64,000 nucleotides of DNA. Source: Aliidiomarina haloalkalitolerans (lineage in GTDB: Bacteria > Pseudomonadota > Gammaproteobacteria > Enterobacterales > Alteromonadaceae). A model generated the notes under the pieces. The model did no database searches and was not told the origin of the DNA. It was given only the letters and a program-made list of their open reading frames with translations. How positions within the stretch are numbered: the first letter of the stretch is position 1; every line of letters starts with the position of its first letter. This document shows positions 45,698 through 57,545 of this stretch, piece by piece. The stretch spans positions 31,820 to 95,819 of the forward strand of contig NZ_PIPI01000009.1 in assembly GCF_003987315.1 (NCBI RefSeq). The letters are read 5' to 3'. The translations under genes and the position numbers were made by a program.

Positions 45698-45721
45698 AGC
45701 CGACCAGAGGCCGGCTTTTTT
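45698..45721. terminator. tolC terminator
   Basis: An 8-bp GC-rich stem with one mismatch (AGCCGACC/GGCCGGCT) and a 3-nt loop lies about 40 bp after the tolC stop. T-rich stretches flank it on both strands. Confidence 0.7.
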
Positions 45722-45761
45722 CTGATGGTGACTATTCATTGGCTAGTCACGCCAAACGAGT

Positions 45762-47120
45762 TTATTGCGATTGCGGTGCAACTAAGCCGTCGTTAATCGT
45801 CAACAAATCGCTTTCAGAGATAATGCCAGCGGCTTGGTACAAGGCCAAAATACGATTGACGTAAGTGTAGCGAGCTTCTGACAAATTGCGGCGGGCGTTA
45901 AACAGGTTACGCGTGCTTTGTAACACGTCAACTATGGTACGAGTACCAACTTCAAGGCCGACTTGTGTGGCGTTAAGAGCGCTTTCTGCTGAAATCACAG
46001 CTTGTTCAAATGCACGAATACTGGAAATGCTCGCAACCACATCAAAGTATGCACTACGCACTTCGCGCTCAACTAAACGGCGATTCTCTTCTAAAGTTTG
46101 GCTAACCGATACATAGTCGGCACGCGCTTGCTCGGTGCTAGCAACTGTACGTCCACCAGAATACAGTGGCAAAGTAAGTTGCAGACCGATGTTGCGCGAA
46201 TTTAAGCCACTGACATTGCGGCTGCCGGCAGCGCTGCTCGTGTCTTGGTCGCGATTTGAATAGCTCGCATTCAAGCTCACCCGTGGGTAGTGACCTGCGC
46301 GCGCTAGCTCAATGCGTTGCTCGGCAATTTCTAACCCGCTGCGGCTAATCAATAATTGCAAGTTACGATCGTGGGCAAGCTGAATCCAGCGCTCAACACC
46401 TTGTGGGTCGGGACGAACTGGCTCAAACCGTTCGGTATTTAAACGGAAAATATCAGAATGCTGACGACCGGTGATTTCACGCAGACCTTCGAGCGTGATT
46501 TCTACCCGGTTTTGCGCTTGAATTTCCTGCGCAACAGCGTTGTCGAACTGTGCCTGTGCTTCGTGGACGTCGGTAATTGCTGTCAGACCGACCGAGAAAC
46601 GGTGCTTAGTCTGCTCAAGTTGGCGCTCAATGGCGCGCTTTTCTGCTTGCACAAACTCGAGACTGTCTTGCGCTTGTAACACGGCGAAATAAGCATTGGT
46701 CACGCGCAGCATAAGTTGTTGACGCGCGAGTAAATAATTGACTTCGGCTTGATAAGCTTGTTTTTCCGTGATTCCCGTAGCACGCCAAGTGCCAAGGTTG
46801 AACACGGTTTGCGACAATGAAACTTCTTGACTAAACGAGGTGGTATTGGTGGTACGGACTACAAAACCATCGTCAGTCGTATTGATACCGTCAGATTTGC
46901 TATCTGAGTAGTTTACGCCGAGATTAATTTGCGGCCACCAGTCGGCACGCGACACATCGACACCGGCTTTCGCTGAGTCGCGGTCTGCTGCTGCACGCAG
47001 AAGTCGTGGATCATTCTCTAAGGCTAAACGATAAATATCGGTTAGGTCGGTTGCTTGAGCGGGAATGACAGAAAGCCCAAGGCTCATGGTAAGTGCAACA
47101 GCTAAACATTTCATTTTCAT
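45762..47120 (-). CDS. tolC: Outer-membrane efflux channel TolC
   Basis: A 452-residue precursor with signal peptide MKMKCLAVALTMSLGLSVIPAQA. The mature part has two OEP repeats of beta-strand and long coiled-coil helices (about 25-220 and 235-430). It begins TDLTDIYRLALENDPRL and contains the QVGLEVGTRTIVDVLQSTRNLFNARRNL-type second repeat (about residues 385-412), whose GTRT(I/D)V motif is typical of TolC. It forms a trimeric duct for RND and ABC exporters and type I secretion. As in E. coli it is divergent from nudF. A weak AGGA lies about 13 bases before the start. Confidence 0.94.
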   Translation of the reverse strand: MKMKCLAVALTMSLGLSVIPAQATDLTDIYRLALENDPRLLRAAADRDSAKAGVDVSRADWWPQINLGVNYSDSKSDGINTTDDGFVVRTTNTTSFSQEVSLSQTVFNLGTWRATGITEKQAYQAEVNYLLARQQLMLRVTNAYFAVLQAQDSLEFVQAEKRAIERQLEQTKHRFSVGLTAITDVHEAQAQFDNAVAQEIQAQNRVEITLEGLREITGRQHSDIFRLNTERFEPVRPDPQGVERWIQLAHDRNLQLLISRSGLEIAEQRIELARAGHYPRVSLNASYSNRDQDTSSAAGSRNVSGLNSRNIGLQLTLPLYSGGRTVASTEQARADYVSVSQTLEENRRLVEREVRSAYFDVVASISSIRAFEQAVISAESALNATQVGLEVGTRTIVDVLQSTRNLFNARRNLSEARYTYVNRILALYQAAGIISESDLLTINDGLVAPQSQ

Positions 47121-47415
47121 TGTTCGTGGATTCCTTTATCAAAAAAGGTACAGCGCATCTGTGCCGTTCATCAATTGCTGTTAGTGTAGCCTGATATCAC
47201 CACAAAGGTCATCCATTGTGACAAACTTTGCAGCTCGAATTCTAAATTTTGCCTAGTGTACCAGAATATTTAAGCATGTATATTAGGCGCATCTAATATT
47301 GGTCATTCCTGCGACATATCGCTAGCACGCTGAGATAACTTGCAGCTCGACCCAGCTAACGGTAGGCTTGCGCTTGCGCAAACGAATACGTTGACCATCT
47401 CTAGAGGAGTATCGC
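47121..47415. promoter_or_regulatory. Divergent tolC-nudF control region
   Basis: About 295 bp with no gene. Two copies of TTGCAGCTCGA occur about 110 bp apart (47228-47238 and 47340-47350). A perfect inverted repeat TTGCGC-TT-GCGCAA lies at 47368-47381, about 35 bp before the nudF start. No mar/rob-like box is evident to me. Confidence 0.4.
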
Positions 47416-48039
47416 ATGAGTCAATTTAGCCGCGATGACGTGGAAATTATTGAAACAAAAGAAGTATATCGTGGCTTCTTTCGAGTGCAAGTAACAACCT
47501 TGAGACATCGACTTTTTAGTGGCGCTTGGAGTGAATACATGCGTCGCGAGATTATGGATCGCGGCCATGCAGTGGTTGTGATTCCCTATGACCCGATTCA
47601 TGACCAGATTGTCATGCTTGAGCAGTTCCGAGTTGGGGCAATTGCCAGTAGTCCAACACCCTGGTTACGTGAACTTGTCGCTGGTATGGTTGACCCTGGC
47701 GAAACCAAAGAAGATGTTGCTCATCGCGAATTGCAGGAAGAGGCAGGTTTGACGGCGAAGTCGCTGCACTATGCTTTGAGTTATCTGTCGAGCCCTGGCG
47801 GCATGACCGAACGTATTTATATTTATCTAGCTCAAGTTGATGCAACAAGTGCTGCTGAGTTTGGTGGGCTTGCGAGTGAACATGAAGACATAAAAGTGAC
47901 ACCACTTGCGCGTACCGATGTCATGACAATGCTCGAGAATGGTGAAGTCGATAACGCTGCCACTGTCATTGGGTTACAATGGTTAGCCATTCATTTGAAC
48001 CGTTTTCGCCAAGCATGGGGGTATTCTACCATTGAGTAA
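47416..48039 (+). CDS. nudF: ADP-ribose pyrophosphatase NudF
   Basis: A 207-residue Nudix hydrolase that splits ADP-ribose to AMP and ribose-5-phosphate. The Nudix box is complete: G-x5-E-x7-REL-QEEAGL in GMVDPGETKEDVAHRELQE followed by EAGL. Upstream, VVVIPYDPIHDQIVMLEQFRVG matches the NudF subgroup. The ATG has GAGGAG-type support. It overlaps the next gene by 8 bp. E. coli has the same order tolC/nudF/yqiB. Confidence 0.96.
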   Translation: MSQFSRDDVEIIETKEVYRGFFRVQVTTLRHRLFSGAWSEYMRREIMDRGHAVVVIPYDPIHDQIVMLEQFRVGAIASSPTPWLRELVAGMVDPGETKEDVAHRELQEEAGLTAKSLHYALSYLSSPGGMTERIYIYLAQVDATSAAEFGGLASEHEDIKVTPLARTDVMTMLENGEVDNAATVIGLQWLAIHLNRFRQAWGYSTIE

Positions 48040-48469
48040 AAGGCGCTATATACCAGACTTACAAGCGTTACATAGTTTAGCGGAGCGTAACTACGCGGCG
48101 CTGCAACGCTTGCTTGGGCGCGAGCCAGAAAAGCTCGAGCGCGAATTACTCGTCGGCGATCAACTTAGATTCCGAATTTCGGAAAAATCATCAGCGCGTT
48201 ACACCACGGATATTGCTATCGAGCAACTCGAGCCACATGGCCATGCTTTTGTTCGTGCCGCATTTATTGTCCGTTTATATCATGACGCCCGCATGGCGGA
48301 AATTGTTGACTGCCAAGGGGTTGAAGGTCTTACAGCGATACAAACAGTGCATGAACGTCCGGGCCAAGGGCGCGATGAAAAGTTACAGTTAAACTTGCAT
48401 TTAGCTGACTGGCTCAAGTTATGCTTCCAAGTTGGGCGGACGTCGACGCATTTTAAATTTGCAGGTTAG
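48032..48469 (+). CDS. yqiB: DUF1249 protein (YqiB-like)
   Basis: A 145-residue cytoplasmic protein of unknown function. The family pattern is visible in RYIPDLQALHSLAERNYAALQRLL, given here only as positions 5-28, and in the later VRLYHDARMAEI and WLKLCFQVG. The start is a TTG inside the nudF 3' end, preceded by GGGGG; it aligns with the usual YqiB N-terminus and no later start codon does. In E. coli cpdA and yqiA follow before parE; here both are absent and parE comes next after 134 bp. Confidence 0.85.
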   Translation: MSKRRYIPDLQALHSLAERNYAALQRLLGREPEKLERELLVGDQLRFRISEKSSARYTTDIAIEQLEPHGHAFVRAAFIVRLYHDARMAEIVDCQGVEGLTAIQTVHERPGQGRDEKLQLNLHLADWLKLCFQVGRTSTHFKFAG

Positions 48470-48564
48470 TGACATCCACACCTAGTATCTGTATTAATAA
48501 TGCTGATAGAGTTGCAGTTAGCTAGCGTCAAAACAACGACACCAACGTCGCTACAAAAATATAA

Positions 48565-50493
<1,929 letters not shown>

Positions 50494-50571
50494 GACAAGC
50501 AGGCGAGTGACAGGAACAGCAAGCAGAGCAAGCTGGGTAGCAAAACTAAAATAAGTAAAACAGGACTGGCT

Positions 50572-52854
50572 ATGAGTACGGCACTGGAAAATATTGAACA
50601 ACAGCCACTACATGCATTTACCGAACAGGCATATTTGAATTATTCCATGTATGTCATTATGGATCGGGCATTGCCACACATTGGCGATGGTTTAAAGCCG
50701 GTTCAGCGGCGAATTATTTATGCGATGTCCGAGCTCGGATTATCGGCAGTCGCGAAATATAAAAAGTCTGCGCGTACCGTCGGTGACGTGTTGGGTAAGT
50801 TCCATCCTCATGGCGACTTAGCCTGTTATAAAGCAATGGTGCTCATGGCACAGCCGTTTTCCTATCGTTATCCATTGGTTGACGGTCAGGGCAACTGGGG
50901 TTCCGCCGACGACCCGAAATCGTTTGCGGCCATGCGTTATACCGAAGCGCGCCTCTCGCGCTTTAGTGAAGTGCTGCTATCTGAACTGGGACAGGGTACC
51001 TCGGATTGGGTGCCGAACTTCGATGGCACCATGGACGAACCAAAAATCTTACCAGCGCGTTTACCCCATATTTTATTGAACGGTGTAACTGGTATCGCGG
51101 TTGGTATGGCGACCGATATTCCACCGCATAATGCGCGCGAAGTTGCCAACGCTTGCGCCTTGTTGTTAGAGCAACCGAAGGCGACGTTGGCTGACATCAT
51201 GGAGCATGTGCGGGGCCCAGATTATCCTACCGATGCTGAAGTTATCACTCCTGCCGAAGATATCGAGAAGATTTATGAAACCGGCCGCGGCAGCATTAAG
51301 ATGCGCGCCCGTTATGTGATGGAAGATGGCGAAGTCGTGATTGATGCGTTGCCACACCAAGCTTCAGGCGCTCGCATTTTAGAGCAGATCGCTGCACAAA
51401 TGCAGGCGAAGAAATTACCCATGGTTTCTGACTTGCGAGACGAATCAGACCATGAGAATCCAACTCGCTTGGTGATTGTTCCGCGTTCGAATCGAGTCGA
51501 TGTTGAGCAGCTGATGGCGCACCTTTTCGCCACAACAGATCTCGAGAAAAACTACCGCGTTAACTTGAATATGCTCGGACTTGACGGTCGACCGCAGGTT
51601 AAACCATTACTGAGCATCCTGAACGAATGGTTACAATATCGCTTTAATACGGTGACCCGGCGCTTACAGTTCCGTCTCGACAAAGTTGAACGCCGTTTAC
51701 ATATCCTGGATGGCTTATTAATCGCTTTCTTGAACATTGATGAAGTGATTGAAATTATCCGTCACGAAGACGAACCCAAAGCAGAGCTTACGCGCCGCTT
51801 CGGTTTGTCGGACACGCAAGCAGAAGCAATTCTTGAATTAAAATTACGTCACTTAGCGAAATTGGAAGAAATGAAGCTACGTGCGGAGCAAGATGAGCTC
51901 GCGAAAGAGCGTGATGCACTGCAAACGTTGTTAGGTTCTGAACGCCGCTTGAAAACGCTGATCAAGAAAGAGCTATTGGCCGATGCTGAGAAATATGGCG
52001 ACGATCGTCGTTCGCCATTGGTTGAGCGCAAAGAAGCCCGAGCCTTGTCGGAACGCGAATTAACGCCGTCAGAGCCGGTGACTGTAGTGCTCTCACAAAA
52101 AGGCTGGGTGCGAGCAGCGAAAGGTCACGACATTGATGGTTCAGCACTCGGTTATAAAGCGGGTGACAGTTTCTTAGCGCAAGCGTCTGGCCGCAGCAAC
52201 CAACCGGTTGTCTTTATTGATACTTCCGGTCGCAGTTATAGCTGTGAAGCTCATTCATTGCCGTCGGCACGGACACAAGGTGAGCCGCTAACCGGGCGCT
52301 TTAGTCTCGTAACGGGCGAGAGTATTTCGCAAGTATTGATGAGTAAGGACGAGCAACTTTGGTTGCTCGCATCCGATGCCGGCTACGGTTTTGTGGCGAA
52401 ATTTAGCGATATGCAAAGTCGCGTGAAGAATGGTAAAGCACTGCTGTCATTACCAAGCTCTGCTCGCGTTCTGCCGCCGCAGCGGGTCACTAACGTTGAG
52501 TCTGACTTGATTGTGACGGTGTCGAATGAAGGGCGTTTACTTGCCTTCCCAGTGGCGGATTTACCCCAGCTTGCGAAAGGTAAGGGCAATAAAATGATTA
52601 GTATCCCTTCGAGCCGAGCGAAGTTGCGTGAGGAATATGTGCAAGCAGTCACTGTCATGCCTGCAGACGCGACCTTGGTCGTGCTTGCAGGTAAACGCAA
52701 GCTGCAGTTAAAGCCGTCGGATCTCGAGCATTATCGCGGTGAACGTGGTCGTCGAGGCAATAAACTGCCGCGAGGTCTACAACGAGTTGACGCGCTCGCA
52801 TTCGAAACAGCCGAAAAATCGCAAGAAATTCAGGAGAATGAGCCTGAGTCTTGA
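50572..52854 (+). CDS. parC: DNA topoisomerase IV subunit A (ParC) with altered quinolone region
   Basis: A 760-residue DNA cleavage subunit. The winged-helix/tower core contains the catalytic tyrosine in MRYTEARLS, and a five- or six-bladed C-terminal propeller follows, ending in a short acidic tail. The quinolone-resistance-determining region reads [12 protein letters not shown]. Relative to E. coli ParC (HPHGDSACYEAM), Ser80 is Leu (local residue 83, codon TTA) and Glu84 is Lys (local residue 87, codon AAA). These two residues anchor the water-metal-ion bridge to fluoroquinolones, so reduced drug sensitivity is predicted. Length is close to E. coli ParC (752). It forms an operon with parE; plsC follows after a terminator. 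Confidence 0.97.
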   Translation: MSTALENIEQQPLHAFTEQAYLNYSMYVIMDRALPHIGDGLKPVQRRIIYAMSELGLSAVAKYKKSARTVGDVLGKFHPHGDLACYKAMVLMAQPFSYRYPLVDGQGNWGSADDPKSFAAMRYTEARLSRFSEVLLSELGQGTSDWVPNFDGTMDEPKILPARLPHILLNGVTGIAVGMATDIPPHNAREVANACALLLEQPKATLADIMEHVRGPDYPTDAEVITPAEDIEKIYETGRGSIKMRARYVMEDGEVVIDALPHQASGARILEQIAAQMQAKKLPMVSDLRDESDHENPTRLVIVPRSNRVDVEQLMAHLFATTDLEKNYRVNLNMLGLDGRPQVKPLLSILNEWLQYRFNTVTRRLQFRLDKVERRLHILDGLLIAFLNIDEVIEIIRHEDEPKAELTRRFGLSDTQAEAILELKLRHLAKLEEMKLRAEQDELAKERDALQTLLGSERRLKTLIKKELLADAEKYGDDRRSPLVERKEARALSERELTPSEPVTVVLSQKGWVRAAKGHDIDGSALGYKAGDSFLAQASGRSNQPVVFIDTSGRSYSCEAHSLPSARTQGEPLTGRFSLVTGESISQVLMSKDEQLWLLASDAGYGFVAKFSDMQSRVKNGKALLSLPSSARVLPPQRVTNVESDLIVTVSNEGRLLAFPVADLPQLAKGKGNKMISIPSSRAKLREEYVQAVTVMPADATLVVLAGKRKLQLKPSDLEHYRGERGRRGNKLPRGLQRVDALAFETAEKSQEIQENEPES

Positions 52855-52881
52855 GTTACTAAATACATCTGTACGCTTAAA

Positions 52882-52908
52882 GGGGTTTACTCATAAAGAG
52901 TAAATCCC
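52882..52908 (+). terminator. parC terminator
   Basis: An 11-bp stem with one G-T pair (GGGGTTTACTC/GAGTAAATCCC) and a 5-nt ATAAA loop is followed by a T-rich stretch about 28 bp after the parC stop. Confidence 0.75.
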
Positions 52909-52977
52909 TTAATTTTATTGGTCAAAATAAGTTCATTCAGGTTATACTGCGAGCCAAATTTTAGATTGAGAGTACAC

Positions 52978-53736
52978 ATGTTAGCTGTAATTCGTTTGCT
53001 GATTTTAGGCGTTTTTATTGTTCTGGCAGGAGTTTTCGGCTCGCTGTTTTGCCTGTTGCGGCCATTTCACCGCAATAACACCGCTTTGTTTGCGCACCTT
53101 TTTGGGCGTATGCACAAACTTTTCGGTATTGAATTAGAGATTCGTGTTCCCGAGTCAGTTCAAAATGGTGGTCCATTTGTTTACATCGCCAACCACCAAA
53201 ACAGCTATGATATTTTCACTATGAGTCGTAGCTTGTTGCCGGGAACAGTGACGATTGGTAAGAAGAGTCTCAAATGGATTCCGTTCTTTGGTCAATTGTA
53301 TTGGCTATCTGGGAATATCTTGATTGACCGCAAAAATAGTTCTCGTGCACATGGCACAATCGGGACTGCGGTGCGGGCTATTCAAGATAAGAAGCTCTCG
53401 ATCTGGATGTTTCCTGAAGGCACACGTAGCTATGGCCGTGGCCTACTGCCATTTAAAACCGGTGCATTCCACACTGCGATTCAAGCGAAAGTGCCGGTCG
53501 TACCCGTGTGTATGTCGACAACCCACGAAAAAGTTAAACTCAATCGTTGGAACAATGGTAAAGTAATTATCGAAATGTTACCGCCGGTCGCAACGGACAC
53601 CATTGCGCGTGAAGACATTCGGGAATTGATAGCGAACTGTTATGAGCAAATGCTCGATAAAATTAATCGCCTTGATCAAGAAATTGAATCTTTAAACGCT
53701 CGTAATCAAGCGAGTGAAGGAGTGCATTCGTCGTGA
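52978..53736 (+). CDS. plsC: 1-acyl-sn-glycerol-3-phosphate acyltransferase PlsC
   Basis: A 252-residue inner-membrane enzyme that makes phosphatidic acid from lysophosphatidic acid, the step after PlsY. An N-terminal membrane helix (about 5-25) precedes the catalytic NHQNSYD (H-x4-D), the glycerol-phosphate-binding MFPEGTRS and VPVVPVCMS. The chosen ATG (MLAVIRL) matches E. coli PlsC (245) in length; the longer frame starts inside the presumed promoter. The C-terminus is a short coiled coil. The parC-plsC order is shared with E. coli. The stop overlaps the rraB start. Confidence 0.95.
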   Translation: MLAVIRLLILGVFIVLAGVFGSLFCLLRPFHRNNTALFAHLFGRMHKLFGIELEIRVPESVQNGGPFVYIANHQNSYDIFTMSRSLLPGTVTIGKKSLKWIPFFGQLYWLSGNILIDRKNSSRAHGTIGTAVRAIQDKKLSIWMFPEGTRSYGRGLLPFKTGAFHTAIQAKVPVVPVCMSTTHEKVKLNRWNNGKVIIEMLPPVATDTIAREDIRELIANCYEQMLDKINRLDQEIESLNARNQASEGVHSS

Positions 53737-54089
53737 ACGATTTAGAAGCCTTGTTAGCACAAAGCGATGAAACGGTAGACGTCTTAATAGAGGCCGGCTT
53801 AGAAGCGGATGAAGAGCTTGAGATTGAGCATCATCTGGTGTCGGCTGACTTTAGCAAGTTGGAAAAAGCAGCAGTCGAGTTAGTGAAACTTGGCTACCAC
53901 GTTGAAGACGCCGAAGAGTTTGATTTGGATGACGGCCAGCCGGCATATTACTTCGCGGCATTGACCTATTGTGTTGCCGATAAGGCAATTTTAGCTGCGC
54001 AGACTCGTGAAATTACCGAAGTAGCGAATGCTTGTAGCGTCGAATACGACGGCTGGGGCACGTTTATCGGTGACGAGGAAGAAGAATAA
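53733..54089 (+). CDS. rraB: Ribonuclease E inhibitor RraB-like protein
   Basis: A 118-residue acidic protein of the RraB family, which binds RNase E and modulates degradosome composition and RNA decay. The blocks LEIEHHLVSADFSKLEKAAVE (positions about 29-49), KLGYHVEDAEEF and VEYDGWGTFI are diagnostic; only the last two are quoted in full. It starts at GTG overlapping the plsC stop (GTGA), with AAGGAG ten bases upstream, so it is translationally coupled to plsC. Length is a little shorter than E. coli RraB (138). It ends in an acidic EEEE tail. Confidence 0.92.
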   Translation: MNDLEALLAQSDETVDVLIEAGLEADEELEIEHHLVSADFSKLEKAAVELVKLGYHVEDAEEFDLDDGQPAYYFAALTYCVADKAILAAQTREITEVANACSVEYDGWGTFIGDEEEE

Positions 54090-54158
54090 CAAGGCGTAGT
54101 TAGTTAGAATACTTCGTGTTTTGATGGCTCGTTAGCCGCGCAAATTAGACATAAAAAA

Positions 54159-54188
54159 ACAGCCGCTTGGTATTATCCAGCGGCTGTT
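54159..54188. terminator. Bidirectional terminator between rraB and valS
   Basis: An 11-bp GC-rich stem with one bulged base (ACAGCCGC...GCGGCTGT plus TGG/CCA) has an A-run on the left and a T-run on the right. It separates convergent genes. Confidence 0.88.
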
Positions 54189-54221
54189 TTTATTGCTCGG
54201 CTTTCCATCCTCCGAAGTGGA

Positions 54222-57062
54222 TTAGATTGCCGCAATGCGACTGCGTTGAACTTGTAATTGGCGCACAAGCTCTTCCGCCTCTGCTAGTTTCTCACGCTCT
54301 TTCGTGATGACGTCGGCAGGTGCTTTGCTGACAAAGTTTTCATTACTAAGCTTGCCAGCAAGACGCTGCTGATCCTTCTCAGCTTTCTCGATTGCTTTAT
54401 CAAGGCGCGCTAACTCAGCGTCTTTATCAATTAATCCAGCCATTGGTATATGGATCTCAGTGCGACCGACCAGAGCTGTGGCACTTGCTGGCGCTTCTTC
54501 GTTGGCCGCTAAGAAAGTGATGCTTTCAAGCTTGGCTAACGCACTTAGAAAACTTTCGTTCTCTTGTAACCGGCGCAGAGCAAGATCATCGGCATTGGCA
54601 ATCAACACGGGTAGCGACTTGTTGGGTGATAAGTCCATCTCACCGCGAATGTTACGCACCCCAAGAATCACTTGCTTTAACCATTCCATATCGTCAGAGG
54701 CTGTCGCAAAGCGTGTCTCTTGGACCTGCGGATAAGCCTGAAGCATGATCGTGTCGGCATTCACACCGGCTAACGGAGCCACACGTTGCCAGATTTCTTC
54801 GGTAATAAATGGCAGTAATGGGTGCAGTAGACGCAGTAACTGCTCTAGAACCTGCACGAGCGTATGACGTGTACCACGCTGTTGCGCTTCGCTACCGTTT
54901 TGCAGTACGGGCTTGGTCAGTTCAAGATACCAATCACAGAACTGATTCCAAGTAAATTCATAGGCAATAGCCGCTGCTTGGTCAAAACGATACTGGTCAA
55001 GAGCACGACGGAAATCTTTAACCGTACTGTTGAAGCGTTCCAGAATCCACTGGTCTGCCAGCGACAACTGCAAGTCGCCACCTTGACGCCCACAGTCTTG
55101 TTCTTCTGTATTCATCAGTACGTAACGGCTCGCATTCCACAACTTGTTACAGAAGTTGCGATAGCCTTCTAACCGCTTCATGTCCCAGTTAATATCGCGT
55201 CCGGTCGAAGCAAGTGCTGCTAAAGTGAATCGCAGTGCATCGGTACCATGTGCGCTAATTCCTTCAGGAAACTCTTTGCGAGTGCGCTTGGCAATTTGCT
55301 CAGCGACCTTCTCTTGCATCAGGTTACTGGTGCGTTTTTCAACCAGTGTTTCCAGTTCAATACCGTCGATCATGTCGAGTGGGTCGATAACATTACCTTT
55401 CGACTTCGACATTTTATTGCCTTGTTCGTCTCGAATAAGGCCGGTGACATAGACCGTTTTGAACGGAACCTGTGGTTTGCCGTTCTCGTCTTTCAGGAAG
55501 TGCATGGTCATCATGATCATGCGTGCGACCCAGAAGAAAATAATGTCAAAGCCAGTGACCAACACATCTGTCGGGTGGAAAGTTTTCAATGCTTCGGTGT
55601 CTTCAGGCCAACCTAAGGTTGAAAACGTCCATAATGCGGATGAGAACCAAGTATCGAGAACATCATTGTCCTGATGGAGTTTAATGTCACCTAGATTATA
55701 TTTATTGCGAACTTCAGCTTCGCTACGCCCAACATAAACCTGACCAGCGTCGTCGTACCAAGCTGGGATGCGATGCCCCCACCAGAGCTGCCGCGAGATA
55801 CACCAATCTTGAATGTCTCGCATCCAACTGAAGTACATATTTTCGTACTGTTTTGGTACGAATTGAATCTCACCATCTTCGACGGCTTTGGTTGCAGTTT
55901 CTGCTAATGGAGCGACACGCACGTACCATTGGTCCGTAAGGAATGGTTCAATGACGACGCCTGAGCGATCACCGTAAGGTACTTTGTTGGCGTGGTTTTC
56001 AATTTTTTCTAATAGCTCAGCTGACTCGAATGCTGCGACAATTGCCTTGCGGGCAGCAAAGCGTTCGAGACCCGCAAATTCGGCAGGCAGATGGGTGTCA
56101 ATGTCGCTTCGTGGTTGGCCTTTGAGGTCGAACACTTCGGCTTCGGCCAAGATATGAGCGTCATCGGTGAGGATATTGATTAACGGTAAATTGTGACGCT
56201 TGCCGAGATCATAGTCGTTAAAGTCATGAGCTGGAGTGATTTTGACACAGCCAGAGCCAAACTCTTGGTCAACGTAATCGTCAACCACGATCGGAATACG
56301 ACGTCCCGTGAGTGGTAATTCAATAAACTTGCCATGCAATGCAGCGTAACGCTCGTCGTCAGGGTGTACCGCGACGGCAGCATCACCTAACATGGTTTCT
56401 GGGCGAGTGGTGGCAACGACAACATAGTTTTTGCCATCGGCGGTGGTTGCGCCGTCGGCTAATGGGTAACGCAGATGCCAAAGACTACCTTGGCTATCTT
56501 TATTCTCAACCTCTAAGTCAGAGATTGCTGTTTTTAGCTTTGGATCCCAGTTAACGAGACGCTTGCCGCGATAAATCAGGTTGTCTTCGTATAAACGGAC
56601 AAAGACTTCCTGTACCGCCGCAGACAACCCCTCATCCATGGTGAATCGTTCGCGATCCCAGTCGACTGAGTCGCCTAAGCGACGCATTTGTTGCGTAATC
56701 GTGCCACCAGACTCGGCTTTCCATTCCCACACTTTGTCAATGAAGGTTTCCCGCCCCAAGCTGTGGCGATCAATACCTTGTGCTGCCAGTTTGCGCTCAA
56801 CCACCATTTGCGTCGCGATACCTGCATGGTCAGTACCCACTTGCCATAAGGTATTATGGCCATCCATTCGCTTGTAACGGATTAAGGTGTCCATGAGTGT
56901 ATGCTGAAATGCGTGGCCCATGTGCAGGCTACCCGTTACATTCGGCGGTGGAATCATAATGCAATAGGGGTCACCTTGACCCGCTGGACGGAAGTAACCC
57001 GACTGCTCCCAGTGTTGGTACAGACGTTGCTCAATATTCTGTGGGGAATAGGTTTTATCCAT
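54222..57062 (-). CDS. valS: Valyl-tRNA synthetase
   Basis: A 946-residue class I synthetase that charges tRNA-Val and edits Thr-tRNA. HIGH appears as HMGH in [15 protein letters not shown] and KMSKS is exact in [14 protein letters not shown]. The large CP1 editing domain lies between them. The anticodon-binding domain is followed by the ValS-specific C-terminal coiled coil (about 880-945, rich in Lys/Glu/Ala). Length matches E. coli ValS (951). The ATG follows AAGGA; an in-frame TTG four codons earlier overlaps that site. It is the last gene of pepA-holC-valS, the E. coli order. Confidence 0.97.
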   Translation of the reverse strand: MDKTYSPQNIEQRLYQHWEQSGYFRPAGQGDPYCIMIPPPNVTGSLHMGHAFQHTLMDTLIRYKRMDGHNTLWQVGTDHAGIATQMVVERKLAAQGIDRHSLGRETFIDKVWEWKAESGGTITQQMRRLGDSVDWDRERFTMDEGLSAAVQEVFVRLYEDNLIYRGKRLVNWDPKLKTAISDLEVENKDSQGSLWHLRYPLADGATTADGKNYVVVATTRPETMLGDAAVAVHPDDERYAALHGKFIELPLTGRRIPIVVDDYVDQEFGSGCVKITPAHDFNDYDLGKRHNLPLINILTDDAHILAEAEVFDLKGQPRSDIDTHLPAEFAGLERFAARKAIVAAFESAELLEKIENHANKVPYGDRSGVVIEPFLTDQWYVRVAPLAETATKAVEDGEIQFVPKQYENMYFSWMRDIQDWCISRQLWWGHRIPAWYDDAGQVYVGRSEAEVRNKYNLGDIKLHQDNDVLDTWFSSALWTFSTLGWPEDTEALKTFHPTDVLVTGFDIIFFWVARMIMMTMHFLKDENGKPQVPFKTVYVTGLIRDEQGNKMSKSKGNVIDPLDMIDGIELETLVEKRTSNLMQEKVAEQIAKRTRKEFPEGISAHGTDALRFTLAALASTGRDINWDMKRLEGYRNFCNKLWNASRYVLMNTEEQDCGRQGGDLQLSLADQWILERFNSTVKDFRRALDQYRFDQAAAIAYEFTWNQFCDWYLELTKPVLQNGSEAQQRGTRHTLVQVLEQLLRLLHPLLPFITEEIWQRVAPLAGVNADTIMLQAYPQVQETRFATASDDMEWLKQVILGVRNIRGEMDLSPNKSLPVLIANADDLALRRLQENESFLSALAKLESITFLAANEEAPASATALVGRTEIHIPMAGLIDKDAELARLDKAIEKAEKDQQRLAGKLSNENFVSKAPADVITKEREKLAEAEELVRQLQVQRSRIAAI

Positions 57063-57089
57063 AGTGTCCTTCAATACTTGCGTAATTTA

Positions 57090-57542
57090 CTAATCTTGCT
57101 GGAGCGGCACAGTTTCAATGTTTGCGCCGCTGCGACGATAGTTGCGAAAGCGTTCACGAGCTAATTCTTTGTCTGCGTCTTGCGCCGGAACGAAATCGAT
57201 AATGTGTTGGGTACCGCGTAGAAATGGTGCGCTGTCATTGGCTAAATTAATAACAACTTGGCGGCCATAACCAAACGCTTCGGCAGGTTGATCCCAGCCA
57301 ATAACCACAGGAGCGCCACCCGCAGGGCCTTCACCCAGCAGGTTATGCGGGATAAATCGGTCGGTCGGCTGTTGCCAGAGTAATTCGTCAATCGACTCAG
57401 CTTGTTCTTGCGACCGAGCGCGAATAGCAACTTTGCGGCGCTGCGAAAACTGCGAAGTGACAAGTGTACAAACCTGAGCAAGCCAAGCCTGTTCATCGGC
57501 TTGGCTTAACAAATAAAATGTTACCTCAGGCGCTCTTGCCAT
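57090..57542 (-). CDS. holC: DNA polymerase III chi subunit HolC
   Basis: A 150-residue clamp-loader accessory subunit. It binds SSB and links the polymerase III holoenzyme to SSB-coated DNA. The family pattern is visible in EVTFYLLSQADEQAWLAQVC at the start, LLWQQPTDRFIPHNLLGEG in the middle and IIDFVPAQDADKELARERFR near the end. Length equals E. coli HolC (147). The start is three bases from the pepA stop, and about 27 bp separate it from valS, so the three genes form one operon. Confidence 0.95.
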   Translation of the reverse strand: MARAPEVTFYLLSQADEQAWLAQVCTLVTSQFSQRRKVAIRARSQEQAESIDELLWQQPTDRFIPHNLLGEGPAGGAPVVIGWDQPAEAFGYGRQVVINLANDSAPFLRGTQHIIDFVPAQDADKELARERFRNYRRSGANIETVPLQQD

Positions 57543-57545
57543 AGT

